Source of the DNA: an uncultured Actinoplanes sp. | GTDB taxonomy: Bacteria > Actinomycetota > Actinomycetes > Mycobacteriales > Micromonosporaceae | NCBI GenBank assembly: GCA_934667465.1 | Contig: CAKUMG010000060.1 | Span: forward strand, 1-13,907 | Direction: 5' to 3' | DNA length: 13,907 bases | In this document: piece by piece, positions 1 through 5,925 of the stretch | Numbering within the stretch: position 1 is the first letter of the stretch | Layout of the letters: the number at the start of each line of letters is the position of its first letter | The notes under the pieces: model-generated | Databases searched by the model: none | What the model was told of the DNA's origin: nothing | Seen by the model: the letters and a program-made list of their open reading frames with translations, nothing else | Position numbers and translations under genes: made by a program

Positions 1-333
1 CTGCCGGACGGCGCAGCGCCAGGCGGCGGGCTCCCGGATGGCGGAGAAACGCCGGGCGGCGGGCCGTCAGGCGGGGGAACACCGGGCGGCGGACTGTCGG
101 GCGGCGGAACGCGGGCCGGCGGGACGGCGGGCGGTGGGCTGCCGCCGTTGGACGCGCTGGTGGACGCGGTCAACACGGTGACGTTCGCGCCGGGCGCCGC
201 CGACGTCGCGCAGGCCGAGCGGGCCGGGCGGCAGGCGGTCACGTACGCGGAGGCCCTGAAGTCTCAGCGCTCCTGGTGGCGCCGCGCCTGGTGGGCGATC
301 CATCCCGGCCCGCTGCGCTGGCACCGCGACTAA
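1..333 (+). CDS. C-terminal end of a protein with a Gly/Pro-rich linker, possibly TgpA-type transglutaminase (5' partial)
   Basis: Frame 1 is open from the first base to the TAA at 331-333, so the gene enters from the left edge and only its last 110 codons are visible. The first ~47 codons encode a low-complexity linker of GGG, PGGG and GGGT units. The rest is a helical tail that starts around PPLDALVDAV and ends with a basic/aromatic segment (SWWRRAWWAIHPGPLRW). An internal TTG at 148 could be mistaken for a start, but the open frame and linker upstream argue against that. A linker followed by a short helical domain and a WW/PGPLRW-like tail resembles the C terminus of actinobacterial DUF3488/transglutaminase (TgpA) proteins; this is an impression from memory and the catalytic domain is outside the window. 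The stop overlaps that of the convergent DinB gene, leaving no room for a separate terminator. Confidence 0.6.
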   Translation: MPDGAAPGGGLPDGGETPGGGPSGGGTPGGGLSGGGTRAGGTAGGGLPPLDALVDAVNTVTFAPGAADVAQAERAGRQAVTYAEALKSQRSWWRRAWWAIHPGPLRWHRD

Positions 334-911
334 CGGAACGTGGCGGCGGCCTGCTCGACCCTGGCGTAGTAGCTCTTCCACCAGCCGGCGTCGTCGGAGG
401 CGAGGTTGGTGTTGTCGGGCCGGATGCCCGCCGCGCCGTCGATCAGCTCGCGGACGATGTCGGCGTGGCCGGCGTGCCGCTCGTTCTCGGCGATCATGTG
501 CACCAGGACGTGGTGCAGGGTGACCGGGTTCGCGTCGCCCCACCACGGCACCTGGCCCTCGGCGTCGAGCCCGAGCGCCGCGATGGTGGCGTCGCTGTGC
601 TCCCAGACCCGGCGGTAGAAGCCGACGATCTCCTCGCGGGTCTGCTCCGGCGCGGCCCACATGTCGGCGTTGAGCTCGGCACCGTCCTCGAAACCGGGCA
701 GCATGTCGGCGATCGGGCGCCCGAACGTCGCGCCGAGATAGCCGGCCTCGACCATGGCCACGTGCTTCACGATGCCGAGCAGGTTGGTCGCGGTCGGCGT
801 CAGCGGGCGCCGGATGTCGTACTCGGACAGCCCTTCGAGCTTCCACACCAGCGCATCGCGTCCACGCTGGAGATACCTCTGCAGAGTCGCCTTGGGGTCG
901 TAGTCGGTCAT
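330..911 (-). CDS. DinB / DUF664 family four-helix metal-binding protein
   Basis: 193 residues, close to the usual size for the DinB/DUF664 superfamily. Members fold as four-helix bundles that hold a divalent metal through three histidines; characterised relatives are mycothiol- or bacillithiol-dependent transferases and isomerases, while most are uncharacterised. Visible here are H50 in the segment GIVKHVAMVEAGYLG, and H138, H146 and H149 in the highly typical stretch HMIAENERHAGHADIVREL. The last of these, with H50, are the likely ligands. The ATG at 909-911 is preceded 7 nt upstream by AGGG, a modest ribosome site. The stop overlaps the TAA of the convergent upstream gene by sharing bases 331-332. 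The closest same-strand gene is the DUF4097 gene ~200 bp upstream, so it need not be in an operon. The exact substrate cannot be told from sequence; a role in thiol-dependent detoxification is inference. Confidence 0.88.
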   Translation of the reverse strand: MTDYDPKATLQRYLQRGRDALVWKLEGLSEYDIRRPLTPTATNLLGIVKHVAMVEAGYLGATFGRPIADMLPGFEDGAELNADMWAAPEQTREEIVGFYRRVWEHSDATIAALGLDAEGQVPWWGDANPVTLHHVLVHMIAENERHAGHADIVRELIDGAAGIRPDNTNLASDDAGWWKSYYARVEQAAATFR

Positions 912-1011
912 CCGAGCACCCTGCCACGTCCGGCCACGCGCCGCTGCCCGCCCGGCACCGCGTCGGCGCGGCGGGCCGGGCGATCAGCGTGGTCGCCGAC
1001 GGTGGCCGCAC

Positions 1012-1104
1012 TGGTTCACCCTCGCGCAACTCGCGGTGGAGACCGTCGTTCCCGTCGCCGTTCTCACGCTGCTCGCCCGGCCCGTGCCCGCCGGCCCTCG
1101 GTGA
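1012..1104 (+). pseudogene. Possible remnant: C-terminal hydrophobic helix of a lost gene
   Basis: Between the DinB and DUF4097 genes the plus strand holds 30 sense codons and a TGA (1102-1104) that read as a membrane-like helix (WFTLAQLAVETVVPVAVLTL followed by an R/P tail). Twenty-six of these 30 codons end in G or C, as in real genes here, while the same frame upstream becomes R/P-rich nonsense and runs into DNA antisense to DinB. No start codon or ribosome site precedes it. It may be the tail of a degraded gene, or chance. The rest of the 912-1118 gap shows only a hairpin next to the DUF4097 stop. Confidence 0.25.
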
Positions 1105-1118
1105 CGCCCGCGGTCACC
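1100..1118 (-). terminator. Hairpin directly after the DUF4097 gene
   Basis: A perfect 6-bp inverted repeat, GGTGAC / GTCACC, with a 7-nt loop (GCCCGCG) lies immediately beyond the minus-strand stop codon at 1119-1121. There is no T-run, which is common for terminators in high-GC actinobacteria. A terminator role is inferred from position. Confidence 0.35.
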
Positions 1119-1784
1119 TCACAGGCTGGTGGCGGTGATGTCGCCGGGGGAGGTGGTCGCGCGGATGGTGAGGCCGATGTCGCCGGTGTTCGTGAGCGAG
1201 TTGACGATGCGGCCGTACGTGGTGCCGGCGTCCAGCGACGCGGAGGTCCCGCGGGCGGCGCCGATCGAGATGCCGCCGTGCTCGGTGCGCAGCGTGACGG
1301 TGCCGCGCACTGCCTCCGTGACGCGCAGGTCGCCCTGACGGGTGACGAGCTCCGCGTCGCCGCCGAGCCGGACGACGGTCACGTCGCCGGACTGCAGCGT
1401 CACCCGGGCGGCCGCGGTCTCCTCGAGCTCGACGGTGCCCGACGCGCCCTCGAAGGCGACGTCGCCGAGCCGCCCGGTGCCGCGGAGCTCGGCGGCGGCC
1501 GACTTCGCCTCGACCGACGACCCGGCGGGCAGCCGGACCGTCACGTCGACCGAGCCGGAGGAGCCGAGGAGCAGGCCCTCGGGCTGCGGGGCCTCGATCC
1601 GCAGCACACCGTCGGCGTGGGCGACCTCGATGCTCTTGGCGGCCCGGACGTCGCGGTCCTTGCCGGCGTCGGCGGGCGAGATCTCGACAGTGGTGCCGGC
1701 CTGGTCGTCGGCGAAGATGTGGATGCGGCCGGCGGGGATGTCGAGCACGGCGTTGATCGGGGCGGGGATATCGAACGTGTGCAT
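1119..1784 (-). CDS. DUF4097 family beta-rich protein
   Basis: 221 residues starting MHTFDIPAPINAVLDIPAGR. The short alternating strands with repeated G-D-[IV]-x-[VI] turns (for example LGDVAFEGASG, LQSGDVTVVRLGG, RQGDLRVTEAVRG, EHGGISIGAARG, TSPGDITATSL) are the hallmark of DUF4097, a right-handed beta-solenoid-like domain also called a putative adhesin. Actinobacterial members of this length lack a signal peptide, as here, so the protein is probably cytoplasmic; the function is unknown. The ATG at 1782-1784 was chosen because AAGGAG lies 5 nt before it; the frame stays open upstream to 1910, but that extension is poorly coding and runs through the regulatory spacer. In related genomes this gene often follows a small DNA-binding (HicB/Arc-like) gene; none is visible here. 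It is divergent from the phosphotransferase gene, across a palindrome-rich spacer. Confidence 0.88.
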   Translation of the reverse strand: MHTFDIPAPINAVLDIPAGRIHIFADDQAGTTVEISPADAGKDRDVRAAKSIEVAHADGVLRIEAPQPEGLLLGSSGSVDVTVRLPAGSSVEAKSAAAELRGTGRLGDVAFEGASGTVELEETAAARVTLQSGDVTVVRLGGDAELVTRQGDLRVTEAVRGTVTLRTEHGGISIGAARGTSASLDAGTTYGRIVNSLTNTGDIGLTIRATTSPGDITATSL

Positions 1785-1858
1785 GGTGACTCCTTCGGTC
1801 CGAGGCTTCCGGCCGTTGTTTCCGACATGGGAAAAGCTACGTTGCGTTTGCGAAGTAG

Positions 1859-1874
1859 GCAACGGCCGCGTTGC
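1859..1874. promoter_or_regulatory. Operator-like palindrome 1 (GCAACG-4-CGTTGC)
   Basis: Perfect 6-bp arms GCAACG and CGTTGC flank GCCG in the spacer between the divergent DUF4097 and phosphotransferase genes. It shares its half-site with the other two palindromes in the same spacer. It lies 75 bp upstream of the DUF4097 start. A role in binding a dimeric regulator is inferred; no protein partner can be named. Confidence 0.45.
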
Positions 1875-1906
1875 GATTGTCGGACGTATAAACAGCTCAG
1901 AGCAGC

Positions 1907-1917
1907 GCAATCATTGC
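1907..1917. promoter_or_regulatory. Operator-like palindrome 2 (GCAAT-C-ATTGC)
   Basis: Arms GCAAT and ATTGC pair perfectly around a single C. The right arm runs on into TTGCAAC (1914-1920), which recurs exactly at 1946-1952, 32 nt (about three helical turns) further on. The site lies in the middle of the divergent spacer. Confidence 0.45.
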
Positions 1918-1923
1918 AACCGC

Positions 1924-1952
1924 TTGACAATCAACGCAACGATCGTTGCAAC
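1924..1952 (+). promoter_or_regulatory. Candidate promoter of the phosphotransferase gene
   Basis: A consensus -35 box TTGACA (1924-1929) is followed after 17 bp by TGCAAC (1947-1952), a weak -10 match with 3 of 6 consensus bases. The predicted transcript would start about 18 nt before the GTG at 1977. The spacer contains the perfect palindrome at 1936-1949, an arrangement expected for repression by occlusion. The -10 assignment is uncertain. Confidence 0.4.
1936..1949. promoter_or_regulatory. Operator-like palindrome 3 (perfect 14-mer)
   Basis: GCAACGATCGTTGC is its own reverse complement over all 14 bases. It sits between the -35 and -10 boxes proposed for the phosphotransferase gene and shares GCAAC/GTTGC half-sites with palindromes 1 and 2. 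This is the strongest operator candidate in the window. Confidence 0.55.
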
Positions 1953-1976
1953 AGTGAGAAGTGAAGGCGACGCCTG

Positions 1977-2780
1977 GTGAGCTCGGTTCCGGAGCAGGCG
2001 CTGGCGTGGGTCGCGGCGATGACCAGCGGGCCGGTGCTCGGCGTCCGCAGGCTGGCCGGGGGGACGCACGCCGCCACGCACCTGGTGCGCACACGGGGGA
2101 CGCCGCCGGAGGCGGTGCTGCGCCGTTATCCCGCGGGCGATCCCGCTCCCGCGCGCGAGGCGGCGGTGCTGACGGCGCTGGACGGGCTCGGTGGATGGGT
2201 GCCGCGGCTGTACGGGGCCGATCCCACGGGGGCGGTGGCCGGCGAGCCCGCGGTGCTGATCAGCCGGTTGCCGGGGCGGGCGGACATCGGGGTGCCGCGG
2301 CCCCGGGCGCTGGGGGCGGCGCTGGCTCGGCTGCACGGCGTACGGACGCAGGGGTTGACCTTGCTCCGGGATGCGCTGGCGGCGCTCCCGGGTGGGTCGG
2401 CGTTCGCGGGGCAGGAGCGGGTGCTGACCCACTTCGATTACTGGTCGGGGAACGTGCTGTGGGACGGGGAGCGGCTCTCCGGGGTGGTGGACTGGTCGGG
2501 GGCCGGGCTGGCGCCGCGGGGGCTGGATGTGAGCTGGTGCCGGCTGGATCTCGCGCTGCTGCACGGGGCTTCGGCGGCGGAGTCATTCCTGGACGCCTAT
2601 CAGGAGGCGGCCGGCGTGACGGTGCCTGAGCTGCGGGCGTGGGACCTTTTCGCGGTCGGGATCTCAGCGGACAGTGTGGCGGGGTGGACCGACAACTATC
2701 AGGACTTGGGACGGGGTGACCTGACGGCTGCGGTGTTGCGGGAGCGGCACGCGGCCTGGGGACGGAGCCGACGCGGGTGA
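1977..2780 (+). CDS. APH/choline-kinase-like phosphotransferase family protein
   Basis: 267 residues with the bilobal small-molecule kinase pattern of the APH/ChoK fold. The catalytic loop is T-H152-F-D154-YWSG-N159, matching the HxDxxxxN Brenner motif, followed by the metal-binding segment VVD172WSGAG. An upstream RR-Y...E61AAVL helix likely supplies the ATP-contacting pair, with arginine rather than lysine in the strand. Members phosphorylate hydroxyls on small molecules such as aminoglycosides, homoserine, choline or sugars, or act in metabolism; the sequence does not tell the substrate, so no resistance function should be assumed. The GTG start at 1977 has GAAGG 9 nt upstream and lies just after the palindrome/promoter cluster. 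The gene stands alone: a hairpin follows the stop, and the next gene has its own promoter. Confidence 0.88.
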   Translation: MSSVPEQALAWVAAMTSGPVLGVRRLAGGTHAATHLVRTRGTPPEAVLRRYPAGDPAPAREAAVLTALDGLGGWVPRLYGADPTGAVAGEPAVLISRLPGRADIGVPRPRALGAALARLHGVRTQGLTLLRDALAALPGGSAFAGQERVLTHFDYWSGNVLWDGERLSGVVDWSGAGLAPRGLDVSWCRLDLALLHGASAAESFLDAYQEAAGVTVPELRAWDLFAVGISADSVAGWTDNYQDLGRGDLTAAVLRERHAAWGRSRRG

Positions 2781-2788
2781 GCGGGCTG

Positions 2789-2814
2789 CGACCCGGGGGG
2801 TGCCGCGCGGGTCG
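2789..2814 (+). terminator. Hairpin 8 nt after the phosphotransferase stop
   Basis: Seven-base arms CGACCCG (2789-2795) and CGGGTCG (2808-2814) enclose a 12-nt G-rich loop. No T-run follows. It fits a GC-rich actinobacterial terminator that separates the kinase gene from the phosphatase gene downstream. The rest of 2781-2907 holds the promoter of that gene. Confidence 0.35.
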
Positions 2815-2873
2815 GCGTGGGCGTGCCGCATCGGGCGTTGACGGTGCCGGGGACGCGGAGGGCGTACGGCGGG

Positions 2874-2901
2874 TTGACGGGTGGGGGTGCGGGGGTAGGT
2901 T
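2874..2901 (+). promoter_or_regulatory. Strong leaderless promoter of the GAF-SpoIIE phosphatase gene
   Basis: TTGACG (2874-2879), a 16-bp spacer and TAGGTT (2896-2901, TAnnnT type) are followed after six bases by the ATG at 2908. The expected transcription start therefore coincides with the start codon. There is no good Shine-Dalgarno sequence before the ATG, which agrees with a leaderless mRNA. Confidence 0.65.
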
Positions 2902-2907
2902 CCTGGC

Positions 2908-4065
2908 ATGGCCGATCCGATGGAAGCCGTGCGACGGCTGCTCGACCTGCGGCAGCACCATCGCACGGAGGATCTGCCGCCGGCGCTGAGTGGGGTGGCG
3001 CCGCTGCTGGATGCCGTACGGGTCACCGCGCTCATGGTCGACTACGAGCAGATCTCGCTGTGGCCGCTGCACGGCACGCCCGGCGACGAGACGCCCCGCA
3101 AAGTGGACGACACGCTCGCCGGGGAGTCGTTCCGGACCGCGCGGGTGCTGCAGGGCGACGGGTGCCTGTGGCTGCCGCTGCTGCACGGCGCCGAACGGCT
3201 CGGGGTGCTCGAGGTGCGGCACCGCGACGAGCCCGATCCGCGGCTGCGGCGCGACCTCGAGGTGATCGCGGCGCTGGTGGCGGAGCTGATCGCGAGCCGC
3301 CAGAAGTACGGCGACGCGGTCGAGCGCACCCGGCGCCGGCTGCCCATGCAGCTGGCCGCCGAGATCATCTGGAACCAGCTGCCGCCGTTGTCGTTCGCGG
3401 CCCGCGAGGCGCTGGTCACGGCCGTACTGGAACCGTGCTACGACGTGGGCGGCGACGCGTTCGACTATGCGGCCAACGGCGATGTGGTGCACGTGGCGCT
3501 CTTCGACACCGTGGGGCACGGGATCAGTGCGAGCGCGCTGACGACGCTGACGCTGAACACGTACCGTAATGCTCGTCGATCCGGTCTCGATCTCGTGGAC
3601 ACGTATCGCTCGATCGACAAGTGGGTCCGCGCGCAATACCCAGGCGCCTTCGTGACGGCCCTGCTCGCCGAGCTCGACGTCGTCACCGGCGCGTGGCGGC
3701 GGATCGCGGCGGGGCACCCGGCCGAGCTGCACCTGCGCGGCGACCGGTCGCTGGTCTCACCGCCGACGCCGACGGCGCTGCCGCTCGGGCTCGGGCACAT
3801 GGTGCGGCGGCCGCCGCGGGTCACCGAGGTCATGCTCGAGCCCGGCGACACGCTGGTGCTCTACACCGACGGGATCACCGAGGCGCGGTCGGGGGACGGG
3901 GAGCTGTTCGGGGTCGAGCAGCTGGAGGCGTTCATCCGGGGGCAGATGCGGCTGCGGACGCCGGCGGCCGAGACGATGCGGCGGCTGATCCACACCATCG
4001 TCTCGTACGAGAACGGGGAGCTGCGCGACGACGCCACGGCCGCGCTGGTGCAGTGGCGGCCGTGA
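2908..4065 (+). CDS. PP2C (SpoIIE-type) serine/threonine phosphatase with N-terminal GAF-like domain
   Basis: 385 residues. Residues ~25-130 form a GAF-like sensor region (LLDAVRVTALMVDYEQISLW ... LWLPLLHGAERLGVLEVRH), then a helical linker (~112-160), then the SpoIIE/PP2C_2 catalytic domain (~165-383). The metal-binding aspartates are visible: D183 in DVGGDAFDY, D200 in LFDTVGHG, D321 in YTDGITEA and D374/D375 in LRDDATAAL. Such proteins usually dephosphorylate anti-sigma-factor antagonists (STAS proteins) in partner-switching control of sigma factors. No STAS or anti-sigma kinase gene is in the window, so the partner is unknown. The ATG at 2908 is supported by the -10 box exactly 6 nt upstream and by the lack of coding signal before it. 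It converges with a PAP2 gene 24 bp downstream. Confidence 0.92.
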   Translation: MADPMEAVRRLLDLRQHHRTEDLPPALSGVAPLLDAVRVTALMVDYEQISLWPLHGTPGDETPRKVDDTLAGESFRTARVLQGDGCLWLPLLHGAERLGVLEVRHRDEPDPRLRRDLEVIAALVAELIASRQKYGDAVERTRRRLPMQLAAEIIWNQLPPLSFAAREALVTAVLEPCYDVGGDAFDYAANGDVVHVALFDTVGHGISASALTTLTLNTYRNARRSGLDLVDTYRSIDKWVRAQYPGAFVTALLAELDVVTGAWRRIAAGHPAELHLRGDRSLVSPPTPTALPLGLGHMVRRPPRVTEVMLEPGDTLVLYTDGITEARSGDGELFGVEQLEAFIRGQMRLRTPAAETMRRLIHTIVSYENGELRDDATAALVQWRP

Positions 4066-4089
4066 GCTCGCTACGCGCCGGCTTCGCGG

Positions 4090-4788
4090 TCAGGCGGTGG
4101 CGGGGCTGCGGCGGACGCGGGCGCTCGTGCGGCGGGTCCACTGCACGCCGCGGTCGAGGATCGCCTTCGCCATGACGAAGACGCAGGTCAGGCCGTTGAT
4201 GAACGAGCCGACGACGTCGGTGGGGTGGTGCATCCCGCGGTACATCCGGGTCAGCGCGACCCCCACGGGCACCAGAACCAGGAACCAGCAGAGGGTACGC
4301 AGCCAGCCGCGCGACGTCAGCGCCGCGAGCACGAGCGCGAGTCCGACGTAGAGCGCCACCGACGCGGACGTGTGCCCGGACGGGAAGCTCGACGTCGGCG
4401 GCGAGACGTCCATGTGCTCGACGGCCGGCCGGGACCGGTCGATCGCGAGCGTGGTCAGGAAGAACACGATCGCCTGGGCGGTGACCGCGGCGCAGAGGAA
4501 GAGCGGCTCCCTCCAGCGCTTGAGCGTGAGCCGCAGCACGAGCGCGGCGATCGCCGTGACCGCGATGACGGCGGGGGTGCTGGCCAGAGTGCTGAACACC
4601 AGGGAGACGCCGTTGAGCTCAGCCGTGCGGTCCCGTTCGAGCTCGCGGTTGACCGAGTCCTCCACGGTGAGCGGCCAGGTGTGCGTCAGGACCTTGGTGA
4701 TGAGCAACCCGAGGCCCACCATGACGGCCAGCAGCAGGGCGACCGGGGCGAGAATTCGCTTGAGGAACTGAGCCACGACTTCGGACAT
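4090..4788 (-). CDS. PAP2 superfamily membrane phosphatase (first paralogue)
   Basis: 232 residues from the ATG at 4786-4788, with about six hydrophobic segments. Signature motifs: DRSR120P (motif 1), PPTSSFPSGH139T (motif 2) and R181-MYRGM-H187-HPT-D191 (motif 3, Rx5Hx3D), with H139 and H187 as the catalytic pair. The lysine of the canonical Kx6RP motif is a threonine (T113), seen in a common actinobacterial subgroup (from memory). Family enzymes dephosphorylate lipid phosphates such as phosphatidic acid, phosphatidylglycerol phosphate or undecaprenyl pyrophosphate at the membrane. AAGGG lies 8 nt before the chosen ATG; a GTG at 4815 with GAGG upstream would add nine residues (MRRTGKGAR) and cannot be excluded. 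A second PAP2 gene lies 130 bp upstream on the same strand, so co-transcription is possible, although a hairpin lies between them. Confidence 0.9.
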   Translation of the reverse strand: MSEVVAQFLKRILAPVALLLAVMVGLGLLITKVLTHTWPLTVEDSVNRELERDRTAELNGVSLVFSTLASTPAVIAVTAIAALVLRLTLKRWREPLFLCAAVTAQAIVFFLTTLAIDRSRPAVEHMDVSPPTSSFPSGHTSASVALYVGLALVLAALTSRGWLRTLCWFLVLVPVGVALTRMYRGMHHPTDVVGSFINGLTCVFVMAKAILDRGVQWTRRTSARVRRSPATA

Positions 4789-4855
4789 GCGGGCGCCCTT
4801 ACCCGTACGCCTCACGCGGTAAGCCTCGCCCAGGTAGTGACGCCGATCGACGCCC

Positions 4856-4873
4856 CCCGGCGACCGCGCCGGG
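4856..4873 (-). terminator. GC hairpin between the two PAP2 genes
   Basis: Seven-base perfect arms CCCGGCG (4856-4862) and CGCCGGG (4867-4873) enclose the loop ACCG. It could terminate or attenuate transcription coming from the upstream PAP2 gene. No T-run is present, so the role is inferred from structure and position only. Confidence 0.35.
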
Positions 4874-4918
4874 CGCTTCGCCGTGGCGGGCGGGGCGGAG
4901 GGCCGGCGGGGCGGCGGG

Positions 4919-5617
4919 TCAGGGGGTGCGGGGCTCGGCGCGTACGGGATCGGCGACCGCGGGATCGACGCCGCGCTCGACCACCGGCAGCAGGCCGCGG
5001 CGGGTGAAGGCGGCCGCGGTGGCGGCGACGACGGCGACGCCCAGGAGCAGGCCGGCGAGCACGTCGCTGGTCCAGTGCACGCCGATGATCACCCGGGAGA
5101 CGGCGGTGCCGACGGCGATGATCGCGCCCCCGGTCCAGAGCAGCCAGCGGTGCCGGACGACGGGGAGCAGCACGAGGATGAAGATGCCGGCGCCCAGGGC
5201 GGCGTTCAGGGCGTGCCCGGACGGGAAGGAGAAGCCGGCCGCGCGCGCGATCGGGTCGAGGAAGCTCGGGCGGTGCCGCTCGATCAGCAGCTTGAGCAGC
5301 GCGCCCAGCACCCCGCCGGCGACCATCGTGGTGATCGCCCAGAGCGCGGTGGCCCGGCTGCGCCGCCACAGCCACACGACCAGCACCAGCACGGCGGCGC
5401 GCAGCGGCCACGGCGCGAAGATGTTCGTCCACCAGACGGTGGCGTCCGTCCAGCCGGGGTGCCGCTGCGCCCAGTCGTGCAGCGCCTCGGTGATCGCGGC
5501 GTCGGCGTCGTGCAACGGCGCCCAACCCCCGGCGACCAGCACCGACAGGAGCGCGAACGGCACCAGCACCGCCACCGTCAGGACAGCGGCCGTGGCGAGG
5601 CGCAGTTCGAGCTTCAT
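4919..5617 (-). CDS. PAP2 superfamily membrane phosphatase (second paralogue)
   Basis: 232 residues with several hydrophobic helices; the first (residues ~7-30) has a basic residue in front and is probably a membrane anchor. The three PAP2 motifs are complete: K109LLIERHR116P (Kx6RP), FPSGH135 and SR175-VIIGV-H181-WTS-D185. The catalytic histidines would be H135 and H181, facing outside the membrane. The substrate is a lipid or isoprenoid phosphate, not distinguishable from sequence. The C-terminal ~30 residues form a soluble acidic/Pro-rich tail. The ATG at 5615-5617 lacks a clear Shine-Dalgarno sequence; TACAAA lies eight bases before it, so a very short leader is possible. A PHO-box-like direct repeat lies 43-64 bp upstream, which would fit phosphate-starvation control. 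It is divergent from a small plus-strand frame. Confidence 0.92.
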   Translation of the reverse strand: MKLELRLATAAVLTVAVLVPFALLSVLVAGGWAPLHDADAAITEALHDWAQRHPGWTDATVWWTNIFAPWPLRAAVLVLVVWLWRRSRATALWAITTMVAGGVLGALLKLLIERHRPSFLDPIARAAGFSFPSGHALNAALGAGIFILVLLPVVRHRWLLWTGGAIIAVGTAVSRVIIGVHWTSDVLAGLLLGVAVVAATAAAFTRRGLLPVVERGVDPAVADPVRAEPRTP

Positions 5618-5649
5618 GAGGGTGCTTTGTACCCCGGCGGGCTCCGGCT

Positions 5650-5925
5650 ATGCCCCCGCGTTCACCCGCCGTTCACTTTCCGGGACGCAGCCGGCCGGCC
5701 GCGTCGCCCGCGGTCGGCGACGACCTCGGGGTCAGCGCCGCGGTCGACGTGCCGGCCCTGACGTTCCGGCAGGCGGACATCGTCGCCCGGCAGGGCACCG
5801 GCGAGCACCCCGAGGTCATGCACACGGTCCTGCTCGCCCTCCAGCACCGCTGCGTCATCGGGACCCTCGCCCCGGCGGCCTATCACGCACTCGGCTACAC
5901 CCGCACGGTCGATCTCTCCGAATAG
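5650..5925 (+). CDS. Small hypothetical protein or gene remnant
   Basis: An open frame of 91 codons whose third positions are almost all G or C from about 5685 onward, matching real genes here, so it is probably or formerly coding. The protein is not recognised; the best-structured part is residues ~35-90 (LTFRQADIVARQGTGEHPEV, then a hydrophobic helix HTVLLALQHRCVIGTLA). The ATG at 5650 has no convincing ribosome site and would place the PHO-box-like repeat inside the gene, so a start at the GTG at 5749 (58 residues) is an alternative. After the TAG at 5923-5925 the same frame stays open to 6049-6051 (segment DQVFGLDRGQVERVAAGV), which could mean an in-frame nonsense mutation in an older, longer gene. 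Function unknown. Confidence 0.4.
   Translation: MPPRSPAVHFPGRSRPAASPAVGDDLGVSAAVDVPALTFRQADIVARQGTGEHPEVMHTVLLALQHRCVIGTLAPAAYHALGYTRTVDLSE
5660..5681 (+). promoter_or_regulatory. PHO-box-like 11-bp direct repeat
   Basis: Two adjacent 11-bp units, GTTCACCCGCC (5660-5670) and GTTCACTTTCC (5671-5681), match the Streptomyces PhoP box, which is built of 11-nt direct repeats with core GTTCACC. The cores match at 7/7 and 6/7. The units read on the plus strand, opposite to the PAP2 gene that starts at 5617. The known bidirectional PhoP operator shows that orientation is not decisive. A role in phosphate control of the PAP2 gene is inferred. Confidence 0.5.

Noticed and set aside
1014..1020. Single GTTCACC as a PHO box (also at 7200-7206 and 11009-11015)
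   Set aside because: No second unit at 11-bp spacing with a matching core; two of them lie inside coding sequence.
67..1029. Minus-strand open frame of 320 codons
   Set aside because: Its translation is Arg/Pro/Ala-rich noise, it covers the DinB gene in another frame, and DinB has family motifs and a better start.
276..1964. Plus-strand open frame of 562 codons
   Set aside because: It is antisense to both DinB and DUF4097; repetitive G/V/D/R composition without domains is typical of a high-GC shadow frame.
1977..2780. Calling the phosphotransferase an antibiotic-resistance gene
   Set aside because: Only the general APH/ChoK fold motifs are visible; no subfamily evidence for aminoglycoside or other drug substrates.
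2260..3732. Minus-strand open frame of 490 codons
   Set aside because: Antisense to the phosphotransferase and phosphatase genes, both with clear catalytic motifs; the translation is low-complexity Pro/Arg.
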